From assembly GCF_000717715.1 (NCBI RefSeq), contig NZ_JOAI01000037.1, positions 108,038-172,037 on the forward strand: DNA of 64,000 nucleotides. Reading direction: 5' to 3'. Positions 47,978 through 56,348 of the stretch are shown in pieces. Position numbers and translations under genes: made by a program. The notes below the pieces were generated by a model, which was given only the letters and a program-made list of their open reading frames with translations, was not told the origin of the DNA and searched no databases. Source of the DNA: Streptomyces sp. NRRL B-24484. GTDB lineage: Bacteria; Actinomycetota; Actinomycetes; Streptomycetales; Streptomycetaceae. Positions within the stretch are counted from its first letter, which is position 1, and the number at the start of each line of letters is the position of its first letter.

Positions 47978-48215
47978 GGCGTTGCCTTCTCGTCGTCAGG
48001 GATCGTTTCGCGTGGGTGGGTGAGCGGTGTCGCCCACGGGCCGGCGGAGTACCGGGCGGCCGCGGGTCTGCGATCACTCCCTCCCACGGCGCACCACCAT
48101 CCCACCCGCGGGCCGCCCGCCGCAGGATCACACGCCGCAGGACGGACGGCCGCCCGGCGGGGCCGCGCGAACGCAGGGGCCGGCCCGCGGCGACCCGGTC
48201 CGCGGAGCGGGGGCG

Positions 48216-48374
48216 TCAACGCGAGGACCGGGCGTGGCGGGGCCCGGGCGCCCTGTCCGTACGAACGGCGGCGGCGCGCGGGCCGCGGTGGCGGCGGGCG
48301 GGAGAGGGGGCGGTCGCGGTCAGGACCGCCGCCAGCGCGAGCGGGATCAACAGCAGCACCATGGCCGTGCTCAT
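48216..48374 (-). CDS. 52-residue single-pass membrane protein
   Basis: A perfect GGAGG lies five bases before the ATG. The product MSTAMVLLLIPLALAAVLTAT is one hydrophobic helix followed by a strongly basic, proline-rich tail (SPARRHRGPRAAAVRTDRAP). The gene is too short for ordinary prediction. Type-I toxins and small membrane regulators have the same build, but no named family fits. It lies between gvpF and the DUF4193 gene on the same strand. Confidence 0.6.
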   Translation of the reverse strand: MSTAMVLLLIPLALAAVLTATAPSPARRHRGPRAAAVRTDRAPGPRHARSSR

Positions 48375-48510
48375 GAACACCTCCGGGCTCGGGTCGACGT
48401 TCGTGGCCCTCGCCTGCCCCGCCGGTGCGGGTCCATGTCACCCGAATGCCTCATCCGGACGCCGCCGGGCCGCTCCCGGGGCCGCCCCGGGCCGCCCGGG
48501 GGACGCAGCG

Positions 48511-48547
48511 GGCCCGGCCGCGGTCCACGGGGGACGGCGGCCGGGCC
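48511..48547 (-). terminator. Terminator hairpin after gvpF, C-rich loop
   Basis: Eleven-base arms GGCCCGGCCGC and complement, with an inner GTCC/GGAC, enclose a C-rich loop on the minus strand. It lies 39 bases beyond the gvpF stop. It shares the GGCCCGGCC stem and part of the flank with the elements at 17659 and 58711. Confidence 0.75.
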
Positions 48548-48585
48548 GGCCGGATGCGACGGATACACCGCCTGCGTCTTCGACC

Positions 48586-49344
48586 TTATCGAGCGACGGT
48601 GTCCGTCGCAGCGCCGTGGGCCTCCCGGGGCGCCTGGACGAAGGTGCAGGGCGGCAGCGGACCGTGCAGCCGGAGCCGGCGCTCCTCGCCCCACTGCTCG
48701 GCGAGGCGCCGCTCGGCGGCGGTGAACGCGTCCCTGCGGTCGTCCTGCACCAGGAAGGAGGCGCTGACGAAGTCCTCGCCGCGGGCCTCGTTCTCGTGGA
48801 CCGCCCGCGCGAGCGGACGCAGCGCCTCGACGGCGTCCTCCGCGGCACCGGCCTTGCGCGTCCGGACCTCGCGGAGAACGAGTTCGCCGAGCCGCAGCTT
48901 GACGTTGGCGTCGCCGCTGCGCCTGGTCTCCTCGTTCAGGTTCCGGGCCTCGGGGGAGCTCTCCGGGATCTGCCGGAGCAGGGACTCCTCCTCGTACTGC
49001 CCCCTTGAGCAGGTACTCCGCGCAGCCCGCGAGGGCCTGCAGGCGCTCCCGGTAGGAGTCGGCGTCCTCCTCCAGGGCGTCCCGCACCTGCTGTTCGCCG
49101 GTGGCGGTGGCGCCGAAGCGGAGCGGCAGGACGGTGCCGTCCGCCATCAGGTGGCGCAGCACGTCCTGGTGGGCCGAGACGTCGCGGCGGCGGGCGCGCA
49201 GCCCGTCGGGGGCGGCGCTGACGACGGCGGTCAGGTCCGCGGTGCTGACGGTGGAGAGTTCCTCGGGCGGATCGCCGACCCCGTCACCCCGTCCACCCGT
49301 GCGGGATGGCTCCGTGACGTGATCGCGTAGACGTAGAGGGCCAT
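48586..49344 (-). pseudogene. gvpF: Gas vesicle protein GvpF/GvpL with two compensating frameshifts
   Basis: The start MALYVYAITSRSHPARVDGVTG follows GGAGGAG and is a GvpF/L N-terminus. One base is missing in a GGGG run near 49280, which shifts the frame. The family sequence then continues in another frame (PPEELSTVSTADL...LRHLMADGTVLPLRFGATATG...LQALAGCAEYLLKG). A G5 run near 49009 holds one base too many, and the rest (QYEEESLLRQIPESSPEARN...SASFLVQDDRRDAF...LRLHGPLPPCTFV) returns to the original frame and ends at TAA 48586. GvpF/L is a minor vesicle shell protein. Both indels lie in G runs, so sequencing error is possible. Confidence 0.85.
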
Positions 49345-49346
49345 GC

Positions 49347-49778
49347 TCACTCCTCCCGTGGCCTGGTCCGGCGTGCCGGACGCGGCTTGGCGGCGGGTTC
49401 TTCGTCGCGGTCCTGCGTGTACTGGCGGATCGTGTCGGTGACGGCCTCGACGGCGCCGGTGAGCGCGCCCTTGGTCTTCCCGTGGGCGCCGCTGCGGCCC
49501 ATCTCGCCGGGCAGGTCGGTCAGCCGGGACGGGGCCTTGCGCCCCGATTCCAGGTCGAGCCGGTTGCACGCCTCGGCGAACCGGAGGTACGTGTCCACGC
49601 TGGCCACCACGATCCGCACGTCGATCTTGAGGATCTCGATCCCCACCAGGGACACCCGCACGAAGACGTCGATGACCAGGCCCCGGTCCAGGATCAGCTC
49701 GACGACGTCGTACAGCGTGCCGGTGCTCGCGCCTCCGGCTGCGGGAACGCCCCCGCTGCTCTGCGGTACCACGGTCAT
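49347..49778 (-). CDS. gvpA: Gas vesicle structural protein
   Basis: In this 143-residue protein, the core TLYDVVELILDRGLVIDVFVRVSLVGIEILKIDVRIVVASVDTYLRFAEACNRLDLE is the GvpA rib-forming sequence, flanked by actinobacterial N- and C-terminal tails (final basic PAAKPRPARRTRPREE). It starts behind GAGGAG. Its stop codon lies two bases before the gvpF start, so the two are translationally coupled. GvpA alone cannot build vesicles; the usual gvpG, K, S, O genes are not in the window. Confidence 0.93.
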   Translation of the reverse strand: MTVVPQSSGGVPAAGGASTGTLYDVVELILDRGLVIDVFVRVSLVGIEILKIDVRIVVASVDTYLRFAEACNRLDLESGRKAPSRLTDLPGEMGRSGAHGKTKGALTGAVEAVTDTIRQYTQDRDEEPAAKPRPARRTRPREE

Positions 49779-50256
49779 GGCGTCTCCTCACCGGACGTCC
49801 CCGCCCGGGCTGTCACACCGGGGGTGTCCTCTCGTCGTTCACCGGCCCGCCCGCGGTCGGGCGGCGCCGCACAGGCGGTCGGCTTCCGCACCGACCGTGC
49901 GGGCCGTGCGGGCCGCCGTCGGCGCTCCGGTCCGCGGGGCACCGCGCCGGGTGACCGCGTCCGGCGCATCTCCGGACGGCACCCGCAGGACGGGCACACT
50001 CGCCGCCCGGCCGACGGGCCGGAGACGTGGCTTCGGCTCCGTCCGTCACCGGTCGGCCCGCGCGCCGATGCCTGCGGCGCCGGCTCCCGTTCTGTCGGCG
50101 TATACCCGGGCCGGTCCGGTCAAACAGCGGCGGCCGGCACGCCGTACCCAGGACGCGGCCGTACCGGGTCCGCGCCGCCTCCTCGGGGCCGTCGGGCGCG
50201 ACCGGGCAGCACGGGTCGGCCGTGCAGGTGGTGCGGGATGCCGAAGGGGCGACGGG
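49779..50256. other. Gap upstream of gvpA
   Basis: These 478 bases have no gene-like frame. They hold the gvpA promoter side and the 3' side of the DCC-protein gene; no clear hairpin was seen at the latter's stop codon. Confidence 0.5.
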
Positions 50257-50661
50257 TCAGGGTGATCCGCCGGTGCGGGTGGGGTGCCACCGCCTCATCG
50301 CGGGCAGGCAGAGGATCCGTGCCAGCATGCGGACCGGCGGCAGGGCCAGCAGGCCGCCGACGTAGGGCCAGGCACCGCCCGAGCGCATCAGCACGCGGGC
50401 CGCGGCCTCCGGGCCGACGTGGAGCCTGCCCGAGGGGGTGAGCCACAGCGGCCCGTGCTGGACGCGCTCCGCCGTCACCAGCCCCTGCCCGCCCGCACAG
50501 GCGTCCAGCGCGGCCAGATCGACGAACTGGTAGGCGACCGCCTCCCACTCGCCGGACGACCGGACCGCCCCCGGGTACCGTTCCGCCCACGCCACCCAGC
50601 CGGTGCACATCGCGCAGTCCCCGTCGAAGAGCAGCACGGGAACCCGGAGAATCTCCGCCAT
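50257..50661 (-). CDS. DCC-family (DUF393) thiol-disulfide protein
   Basis: In this 134-residue protein, VPVLLFDGDCAMCTGWVAWAERY gives the DxDCxxC signature at 14-19. The rest has the family's WLTPSGRLHVGPEAAARVLMRSGGAWPYVGGLLALPPVRMLARILC. The fold is thioredoxin-like, with a CxxC-type redox pair. The ATG at 50661 is preceded immediately by GGAGGT, with a second GGAGGA eleven bases upstream. Confidence 0.88.
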   Translation of the reverse strand: MAEILRVPVLLFDGDCAMCTGWVAWAERYPGAVRSSGEWEAVAYQFVDLAALDACAGGQGLVTAERVQHGPLWLTPSGRLHVGPEAAARVLMRSGGAWPYVGGLLALPPVRMLARILCLPAMRRWHPTRTGGSP

Positions 50662-50897
50662 ACCTCCGATTCTCCTCCGAACCGGCACGACGGACCCGCG
50701 TCCTCGACGGCCCGTCCGACACGGCCACCGCCTGGCGATCGGCCGGGGCCCGGGGCCCGATCCCCGGTCCGCCGTCCGACCTCGACGAGCTGCTCTCCGC
50801 CGCTCGGCCACCGTCGCGCCGCGCAGCGGCCGGGCACCACCGCCTGACGCCTGGCCAGCTGTCCGCACGCAGAGGCCGGGGGCCGCCGGCACGGACG

Positions 50898-51107
50898 TCA
50901 TCCGTCGGGCGGTGTGCCCCAGACGATCCGCTGGACGGCTCCCGCCGAGATCCACATCTCTCCCCCGTCGTGGGGCCGCACCCGGACCCACCGCCCCGTC
51001 ACCCGCACCCGGCCGCCCACGTGCGCCGCCGCGGTCTCGATCCCCGCCACCGCCCCCGGGCGGCAGTGCACCACCGCCGAGGCCCACTTCTTCTTCCGGC
51101 TTCCCAT
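50898..51107 (-). CDS. Small basic hypothetical protein
   Basis: This 69-residue protein opens MGSRKKKWASAVVHCRPGAV and contains GRVRVTGRWVRVRPHDGGEMWISAGAVQRIVW. It is set by GGAGG eight bases before the ATG. The short beta-rich, arginine-rich sequence could bind nucleic acid, which is inference. No family recognised. Confidence 0.6.
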   Translation of the reverse strand: MGSRKKKWASAVVHCRPGAVAGIETAAAHVGGRVRVTGRWVRVRPHDGGEMWISAGAVQRIVWGTPPDG

Positions 51108-51198
51108 GTCACCAGCCTCCGGCCCCGGCCGGTCGGCCACCACCGCACGGCGACCGGCCACGCCCCGGCCGCCGGCCGCCGGGCTCGGACGTGCGGGG

Positions 51199-51384
51199 TC
51201 AGGCGTCCGGGTGCGCCTCGGTCTTCAGCGACCAGGAGCCGCCCCCGCAGCCGGCCGGAAGCGGCGGGAACCGGTGCCCCTTCACGTCCGTGCTCCAGTG
51301 GTGCCCCGCGCCGCAGTCGCACGCGTAGATCCCGCTCGCAGGGACGATCTCACCGGGGTGCCACGACGTCTTCTCCTCGTCCAT
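51199..51384 (-). CDS. Small cysteine-rich protein
   Basis: The 61 residues have CDCGAGHHWSTDVKGHRFPPLPAGCGG, a Cys/His cluster that probably binds one zinc or iron ion. The N-terminus HPGEIVPASGIYACDCG matches small rubredoxin-like or YjzC-like proteins only loosely. The G-run directly before the ATG serves as ribosome site. Confidence 0.6.
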   Translation of the reverse strand: MDEEKTSWHPGEIVPASGIYACDCGAGHHWSTDVKGHRFPPLPAGCGGGSWSLKTEAHPDA

Positions 51385-51563
51385 ACCCCCGGTCTACGCC
51401 CGGCCCGCCGCCACCGCGAGCGGGCGGACCGACCCCGGCGGGAGTGCGCCACCCGGGCCGTACGCCCGGCCGTCCCGGCGCGGGCCGAGCGGGGCGGCAC
51501 CGGGAGAAGCATCCTGGACGGAAGTCCCAGCCCGTGGGTGGTACGTGTCTCCCGGGAGGCGTC

Positions 51564-52040
51564 ATGGCTCGGAACCCGAGGCCGGTGTGGCAGTCACCGG
51601 CCGGTCCGCGACCCGGTGGGGGCAGGAACCGGCGCCGGGCGGTGGCCGAGGTCGTGGGTGGCACTGCCGTCCTGCTGATCGGCACGGCCATCGGCCTCGC
51701 GGGCAAGGAGAGCGGGTCGGCGAGTCCTGCCGTTCCCTCCTCGTCCCCGGTGACCGCCACCGTGACGACCACGCCCTCCGCCTTACCCGCGACGGCCGTC
51801 GCGACCGTCACGGCGACCGTGACCGTCACCGGTGCTCCAGCCGCGGCCGGACAATCCGAGCCCTCCGATGGCGGGGCGCAGGCGAGCACGCCCGTGCCGG
51901 AGTCGAACGGCCCCGCGGTGTACTACAAGAACTGCTCCGAGGCCCGCGCAGCAGGTGTCGCCCCCCTCCACCGGGGCGATCCGGGCTATGCACCCCATCT
52001 GGACCGCGACGGTGACGGGGTGGCTTGCGAGACGGGCTGA
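51564..52040 (+). CDS. Membrane-anchored excalibur calcium-binding protein
   Basis: In this 158-residue protein, after a basic tail one transmembrane helix (VAEVVGGTAVLLIGTAIGLAG) exports a Thr/Val/Pro linker. The C-terminal excalibur motif is VYYKNCSEARAAGVAPLHRGDPGYAP and then DRDGDGVACE, with the DxDxDG calcium loop and two cysteines. GGGAGG precedes the ATG. Excalibur domains lie outside the cell, often near the wall. Confidence 0.9.
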   Translation: MARNPRPVWQSPAGPRPGGGRNRRRAVAEVVGGTAVLLIGTAIGLAGKESGSASPAVPSSSPVTATVTTTPSALPATAVATVTATVTVTGAPAAAGQSEPSDGGAQASTPVPESNGPAVYYKNCSEARAAGVAPLHRGDPGYAPHLDRDGDGVACETG

Positions 52041-52132
52041 CCGCCCGCCGCAGCGGGTCGGCCGGATTCCGGCCTCCGGGCCCCGTCGTCCGTCGCCGAA
52101 ACGGCCGTGTCCCGCGGCCGGACTGTCGAGTG

Positions 52133-52170
52133 CCGCCCCGACCGCAGCGGTGACGCTGCGGCCGGGGCGG
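52133..52170. terminator. Bidirectional terminator hairpin
   Basis: CCGCCCCG-A-CCGCAGC pairs with GCTGCGG-C-CGGGGCGG across six bases. It lies between the convergent excalibur and MFS genes. Confidence 0.85.
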
Positions 52171-52209
52171 TCGGTGGACCGGTCGGCCACCGTCGTCGAG
52201 GTGCGCCGC

Positions 52210-53733
52210 CTAGGCCGTCTGCCCGGCCGGCTCGGAGTGCTCGGACGGCTCCTCCGACGGCTCCTGCGGGTGCTCGTCGGTGCTGCGGGAGTCGGTCAGG
52301 GTGAGCGCGCCGCCGGCCGTGACCAGTCCGACGATCACCGCGAGCACGGCGTAGGTGATCCGCTCGCCCTGGAAGAACGAGGTCACCAGGCCGCCGTCCC
52401 AGGTGCCGGCGGGCAGCTGGGTGGTGACCAGGGCGGCGATCAGGGTGCCGACCACGGCGGTGCCGACGCTGCTGCCGACCTCCTGCGCGGTGTCGTTCAG
52501 GGCGGTGCCGATCGAGGTGCGGTTGCTCGGCATCGCCTCGACCAGGGCGATCGCGCAGATCGTCATCACGGTGCGCAGGCCGATGGTCATCACGACCATG
52601 CAGAGCGCGATCGCGACGTACCCGTGGGAGACGCCCCAGGCGAGGCCGGCCAGCGCGCCGGACAGGAAGGCCGCGCCGACCAGGCAGGCCGCCCGGTGGC
52701 CGAACCGCTTCGCGAGCCACTCGGACAGCGGCGTCGCGGCGAGCATGGTCACGATGATCGGGAGGTTCGCCAGGCCCGCCCGGACCGGGCTCCAGCCGTA
52801 GGCGTACTGGAAGTGCAGGATCAGCCCGAACATCACGGCGGCCATCGCGATGGCCGTGCCGATCTGCGCGATCACGGCGCCCCGGACGGTGCCGTTGGTG
52901 AAGAACTTCAGGTCCAGCATGGGCGAGGCGGTGCGCCGCTCGTGCCACACGAAGACGGTGCCCGCGGCGACGGCGCCGAGCACCGAGGCGACCGTGGGGA
53001 CGGAGAGCCAGCCGTGGTCCACGCCGCTGGTGAGCGAGTAGCAGGCGAGGCCGATGGCAGCGACGCTCAGCACGGCGCCCGGCAGGTCGAGCCGGTCGCG
53101 GGTGAGGTCCTCGGGCCGGTCGGCGGACACGCCGAGGCGTACCCCGATCGCCGCGATCAGCGCGACCGGGGCGTTGACCAGCAGCAGCCACTGCCAGCTC
53201 ACGTGGGCCAGGGCGGTGCCGCCGAGCAGCGGGCCGAGGACGAAGCCGGACATGCCGACGACGATCATCACGGTCATCGCCCGCATCCGCAGCGCCTGGT
53301 CGTCGAAGAGCCGGAAGACCAGCGAGTTGGTGATCGGCGCCATCGCCGCGGCGGCGATGCCGAGGCCGGCCCGCAGGGCGATGAGCTGCCCCGCGCCGGT
53401 GACCGCGACGACGCACAGGCTGAGCAGGCCGAACACGGCGAGGCCGACCAGCAGCACGCGTCGGCGGCCGAAGCGGTCGGCGATCGAGCCTGCGGTCAGC
53501 AGCAGGCCGCCGAAGGTCAGCGAGTACGCGCCGGTGACCCACTGCAGGGCGGTCGTGCCGCTGCCGAGGTCCCGGCCGATGGTGGGGAGCGCGATCGACA
53601 GCAGCGTGTTGTCGACCATCTCGACGAAGAAGGCCAGGCAGAGCGCGGCCAGCGGGATCCATGCCGCGCGGAGCGACGGGTAGGTGCGCGGTGCCGCGGG
53701 TGCGGCGGCGGTCGCGGTGACGGTTCCGGTCAT
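52210..53733 (-). CDS. MFS drug exporter, DHA2 type
   Basis: This 507-residue protein has fourteen predicted helices. Helix 1 (FVEMVDNTLLSIALPTIGRDLG) carries motif D1; SIADRFGRRRVLLVG is motif A and GMSGFVLGPLLGGTALAHVSWQW is the antiporter motif C. These define QacA/EmrB-like proton/drug antiporters. GAGGAGG precedes the ATG at 53733. It is divergent from a TetR regulator across a 41-base palindromic operator, so it is probably induced by its own substrates. Confidence 0.93.
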   Translation of the reverse strand: MTGTVTATAAAPAAPRTYPSLRAAWIPLAALCLAFFVEMVDNTLLSIALPTIGRDLGSGTTALQWVTGAYSLTFGGLLLTAGSIADRFGRRRVLLVGLAVFGLLSLCVVAVTGAGQLIALRAGLGIAAAAMAPITNSLVFRLFDDQALRMRAMTVMIVVGMSGFVLGPLLGGTALAHVSWQWLLLVNAPVALIAAIGVRLGVSADRPEDLTRDRLDLPGAVLSVAAIGLACYSLTSGVDHGWLSVPTVASVLGAVAAGTVFVWHERRTASPMLDLKFFTNGTVRGAVIAQIGTAIAMAAVMFGLILHFQYAYGWSPVRAGLANLPIIVTMLAATPLSEWLAKRFGHRAACLVGAAFLSGALAGLAWGVSHGYVAIALCMVVMTIGLRTVMTICAIALVEAMPSNRTSIGTALNDTAQEVGSSVGTAVVGTLIAALVTTQLPAGTWDGGLVTSFFQGERITYAVLAVIVGLVTAGGALTLTDSRSTDEHPQEPSEEPSEHSEPAGQTA

Positions 53734-53765
53734 GGCGGCCTCCTCTCGGGACGGGAGCACAGCGG

Positions 53766-53806
53766 ATTATCGAACTGCGTTCTACACTAGAACCAGGTTC
53801 GATAAT
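53766..53806. promoter_or_regulatory. 41-base nested palindrome, TetR operator candidate
   Basis: Outer arms ATTATCGAAC/GTTCGATAAT and inner arms GTTCT/AGAAC share one centre at 53786. It lies between the divergent MFS and TetR starts, overlaps both promoters, and is AT-rich against a GC-rich background. Confidence 0.85.
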
Positions 53807-53823
53807 TCTGCAAATGTGATTGG

Positions 53824-54579
53824 ATGTTGGCCATGACACGTCCGCGTTCGCGCCCCGCAGACCGTCCGTCCCGGGAACGCCTGCGCGCCTCGCACTCCAT
53901 GGAGACCGTCCTCACCGCCGCCGTGGCCCTGCTGGACGAGTCGGGCGAACCGGCCCTCACCCTGCGGGCCCTCGCGAGCCGGCTCGGCACCGGCGTCGGC
54001 AGCATCTACTGGTACGTGTCGAGCCGGGACGACCTGCTCGACCGCGCCGTCGACCACGTGCTCGGCGGGGTGCTGACCGAGATCGAGCGGCGCACCGGCG
54101 ACGGCGACCCGGTCGACAACCTGCGCACGATGGCCGTCACCCTGTTCGACGCGGTCGCGGACCGCCCCTGGCTGGGCTCGCGCTTCATGCGCAACATCGA
54201 CACCCCGGGCAACTCGCTGCGGATCTACGAGGTGCTCGGGCAGCAGCTCCTGCGGCTCCCGCTCACCCCGCTGCAGCGCTTCCACGCCGTCACAGCCATC
54301 GCCGGGGTCCTCGTCAGCAGCGCCGTCGGCCTCGGCCAGGGTGAGCCCCCCGAGGCCGTGCTCGACGGCATGGTCGAGCGGGACGAGTTCCTCGGCCGGT
54401 TCGCCGACACCTGGCGAACGCTCGACGCCGCGGAGTACCCGTTCCTCCACGACATCGTCGACGAGTTCGACGGCCACGACGACAAGCAGCAGTTCCTCGC
54501 CGCCCTCGACCTCACCCTGACCGGCCTCCGCCACCTCACCGACCACCACCCCGACCCGGACACCGGCTCCCCCGCCTAG
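53824..54579 (+). CDS. TetR/AcrR-family regulator
   Basis: This 251-residue protein has a helix-turn-helix (LTAAVALLDESGEPALTLRALASRLGTGVGSIYWYVSSRDDLLDRAV) and a long C-terminal ligand domain of the TetR_C type found with MFS pumps. ATGs at 53824 and 53833 are both possible. Its TAG stop codon lies within the CTAG target duplication of the adjoining IS, so the reading frame is intact although the element abuts it exactly. Confidence 0.92.
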   Translation: MLAMTRPRSRPADRPSRERLRASHSMETVLTAAVALLDESGEPALTLRALASRLGTGVGSIYWYVSSRDDLLDRAVDHVLGGVLTEIERRTGDGDPVDNLRTMAVTLFDAVADRPWLGSRFMRNIDTPGNSLRIYEVLGQQLLRLPLTPLQRFHAVTAIAGVLVSSAVGLGQGEPPEAVLDGMVERDEFLGRFADTWRTLDAAEYPFLHDIVDEFDGHDDKQQFLAALDLTLTGLRHLTDHHPDPDTGSPA

Positions 54580-54599
54580 GCCGTTCCCTTCGGATCATC
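54576..54599. repeat. Left target duplication and terminal inverted repeat of the IS5-type element
   Basis: CTAG (54576-54579) is followed by GCCGTTCCCTTCGGATCATC. The right end carries the same sequence inverted with one mismatch. The transposase stop codon lies inside this repeat. Confidence 0.85.
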
Positions 54600-54660
54600 G
54601 CGCTGACCACATGAAGATGGCGGCGATGTGGAGCCCGGCGAGGTAGATGGTGGCGGTCTT

Positions 54661-55500
54661 GATGCCCCTATGGATTTTCAAGCTGTCCGGTGGTGGGGGC
54701 CTCCGTTGAAGCGGGTGATGAGTTGGTGGATCTCTCGTGCGACGTAGCGTTTGAGGCAGCGGAGTGCTTCGCGTCGGGTCTTGCCTTCGGAGATGCGCCG
54801 GTCGATGTAGGCGCGGGTGCGGGCGTCCCATCGGAGGCGGGCCAGCACGATGGTGTAGAGAGCGGAGTTGGCCGTCGCCGGCCTTCGCGTCTGCGGTCGC
54901 CCGGCCGGTGATCACCGCGCGGGCCGCGGCCTCGGCATCGATGGTGTCGTTCTTGCCCCTGCGCCGCCGTGTGGCCTTGTCGGGCTGGTTGACCTCGACG
55001 ACGGTGACGCCCTGCGCGCGGAGGTGTCTGCTGAGGGCGGCACCATAGGAGCCGGTGCACTCCACTCCTGCCCGGTCGAGGCGACCCGACGTGCGCGCCC
55101 AGTCCAGCAGAGATCTGTAGCCGTCCGCCGTGGCGGGGAAGCTCCGGCTGTCGACGAACGCTCCTGCGGCCGTCACCACGGCAGCGACGTGGGCGTCCTT
55201 GTGGGTGTCGACGCCCAGCACGATCTCGAGCGCGTCCTGGTGAAGTGCAACGGGCTGGGCCATCCTGGTCATGGTCACCTATCTCCTGCAGCGATGGGAC
55301 TGGAGTGGCCGCTGCCGGATCGGCCAGGGCGGTCAGGACTGTGACGGTGCCTGTCGCGAAGGCCCCTATCGGGACACGCCCGCCGGTCCGACGGCAACGG
55401 ATGCCGCTCCGAACGGTGGCCGACAGATCAAGACCAAGGCACCATGGCCAGTCGTATCGCGGGTCAGATCACCGCCCGAAGCGACACCAACATCCTCACA
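54661..55500 (-). mobile_element. Nested, internally deleted IS110-type element
   Basis: These 840 bases separate two halves of one IS5 codon series (RYD and KTATIY), so removal restores the IS5 transposase perfectly. The insert has an IS110-like transposase remnant and no inverted repeats, as usual for IS110. No target duplication longer than one base is apparent. Confidence 0.85.
54678..55263 (-). pseudogene. IS110-family transposase lacking its middle
   Basis: The N-terminal DEDD part is clear (VLGVDTHKDAHVAAVVTAAG, GVECTGSYGAALSRHLRAQG, GKNDTIDAEAAARAVITGR). After GDGQL the frame shifts, and only the family's C-terminal tail follows (VLARLRWDARTRAYIDRRIS, RREALRCLKRYVAREIHQLI). About half of the usual 400 residues, including the catalytic serine domain, are missing. 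It cannot be active. Confidence 0.85.
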
Positions 55501-56296
55501 GTCGTAGCGGGTGGCGAGGCCGCGCCACTGCTTGAGCTTGTCGATGCAGCGTTCGACGGTGTTGCGGTGCTTGTAGGCGTCGCGGTCGAACCCTGGTGGG
55601 CGGCCGCCCCGGCTGCCGGGCCGTTTGCGGTTGGCGGCCTGGTCGGCGGGTTGCGGGATCACCGCACGGATCTGCCGACGTCGCAGGTGGGAGCGGATGG
55701 CGCGGGAGGAGTAGGCCTTGTCCGCAAGGACGACGTCCGGCGTCGTCCGCGGTCGGCCGATCGACCGGGGCACCCGGATCCGCGCCATGACCCGCTCGAA
55801 CGCGGGCGCGTCACCGGCCTGGCCGGGTGTGAGGACGAACGCGAGCGGTCTGCAGCACCCGTCGGCGGCCAGATGGATCTTGGCGGTCAGTCCGCCGCGG
55901 GACCGTCCGAGGGCGTGGTCGGGCGGCTCGCCGACCGGGGCCCCTTTTGACGGGCCCCGGCGGCGTGCTGATGCGCCCGGACGATCGTGGAGTCGACCGC
56001 GACCACCCGGTCGAGGTCGCCGTCCGCGTCGGCCTGGGCCAGCAGCGCGGTGAAGACCATCTCCCAGGTGCCGTCGGCCGCCCGCATCCGCAGCCGGTCG
56101 TGGGCGCCCTTCCACGATCCGAAGTGCTCGGGCAGGTCCGTCCACGGCGTTCCGGTGCGGTACCTGAACGCGATCGCATCGATCACCTGTCGATGGTCAC
56201 GCCACCTTCCACACCGCTTCGGCGCCCGGTTCGGGAGCAACGGCTCCATCCGCGCCCACTGCGCGTCGGTCAACGACACACATGAACCAACGATCG

Positions 56297-56320
56297 GATG
56301 ATCCGAAGGAAACGGCCTAG
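56297..56320. repeat. Right terminal inverted repeat and target duplication of the IS5-type element
   Basis: GATGATCCGAAGGAAACGGC is followed by CTAG, mirror of the left end. Confidence 0.85.
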
Positions 56321-56348
56321 TGCTCGGCGCCGGGCCGGTGGCCCGGGC

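Larger units (their letters stand above)
54595..56279 (-). pseudogene. IS5-family transposase interrupted by IS110-type insertion
   Basis: The first frame (56279 to 55887, GTG start) gives SLTDAQWARMEPLLPNRAP...VAVDSTIVRAHQHAAGARQKG, with the first catalytic Asp of the DDE triad. The AAAAGGGG run (complement of 55941-55948) allows a -1 shift into the second frame (GAPVGEPPDHALGRSRGGL...VVLADKAYSS...NTVERCIDKLKQWRGLATRYD). The second Asp and Glu lie there. At RYD the frame is broken by foreign sequence at 55500. It resumes exactly at 54660 with KTATIYLAGLHIAAIFMWSAR and stop. Confidence 0.88.
54580..56316 (-). mobile_element. IS5-type element carrying a nested IS110-type insertion
   Basis: A 20-base terminal inverted repeat with one mismatch (54580-54599 and 56297-56316) and a flanking CTAG on both sides define the ends. 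Without the nested 840 bases the element would be 897 bp, a normal IS5-group length. Its transposase is encoded in two overlapping frames joined at an A4G4 slippery run. Confidence 0.85.

Noticed and set aside
48511-48588. Third copy of the C-rich hairpin element
   Set aside because: It shares the stem and part of the flank, but its position just after the gvpF stop codon and its short five-base loop fit an ordinary terminator.
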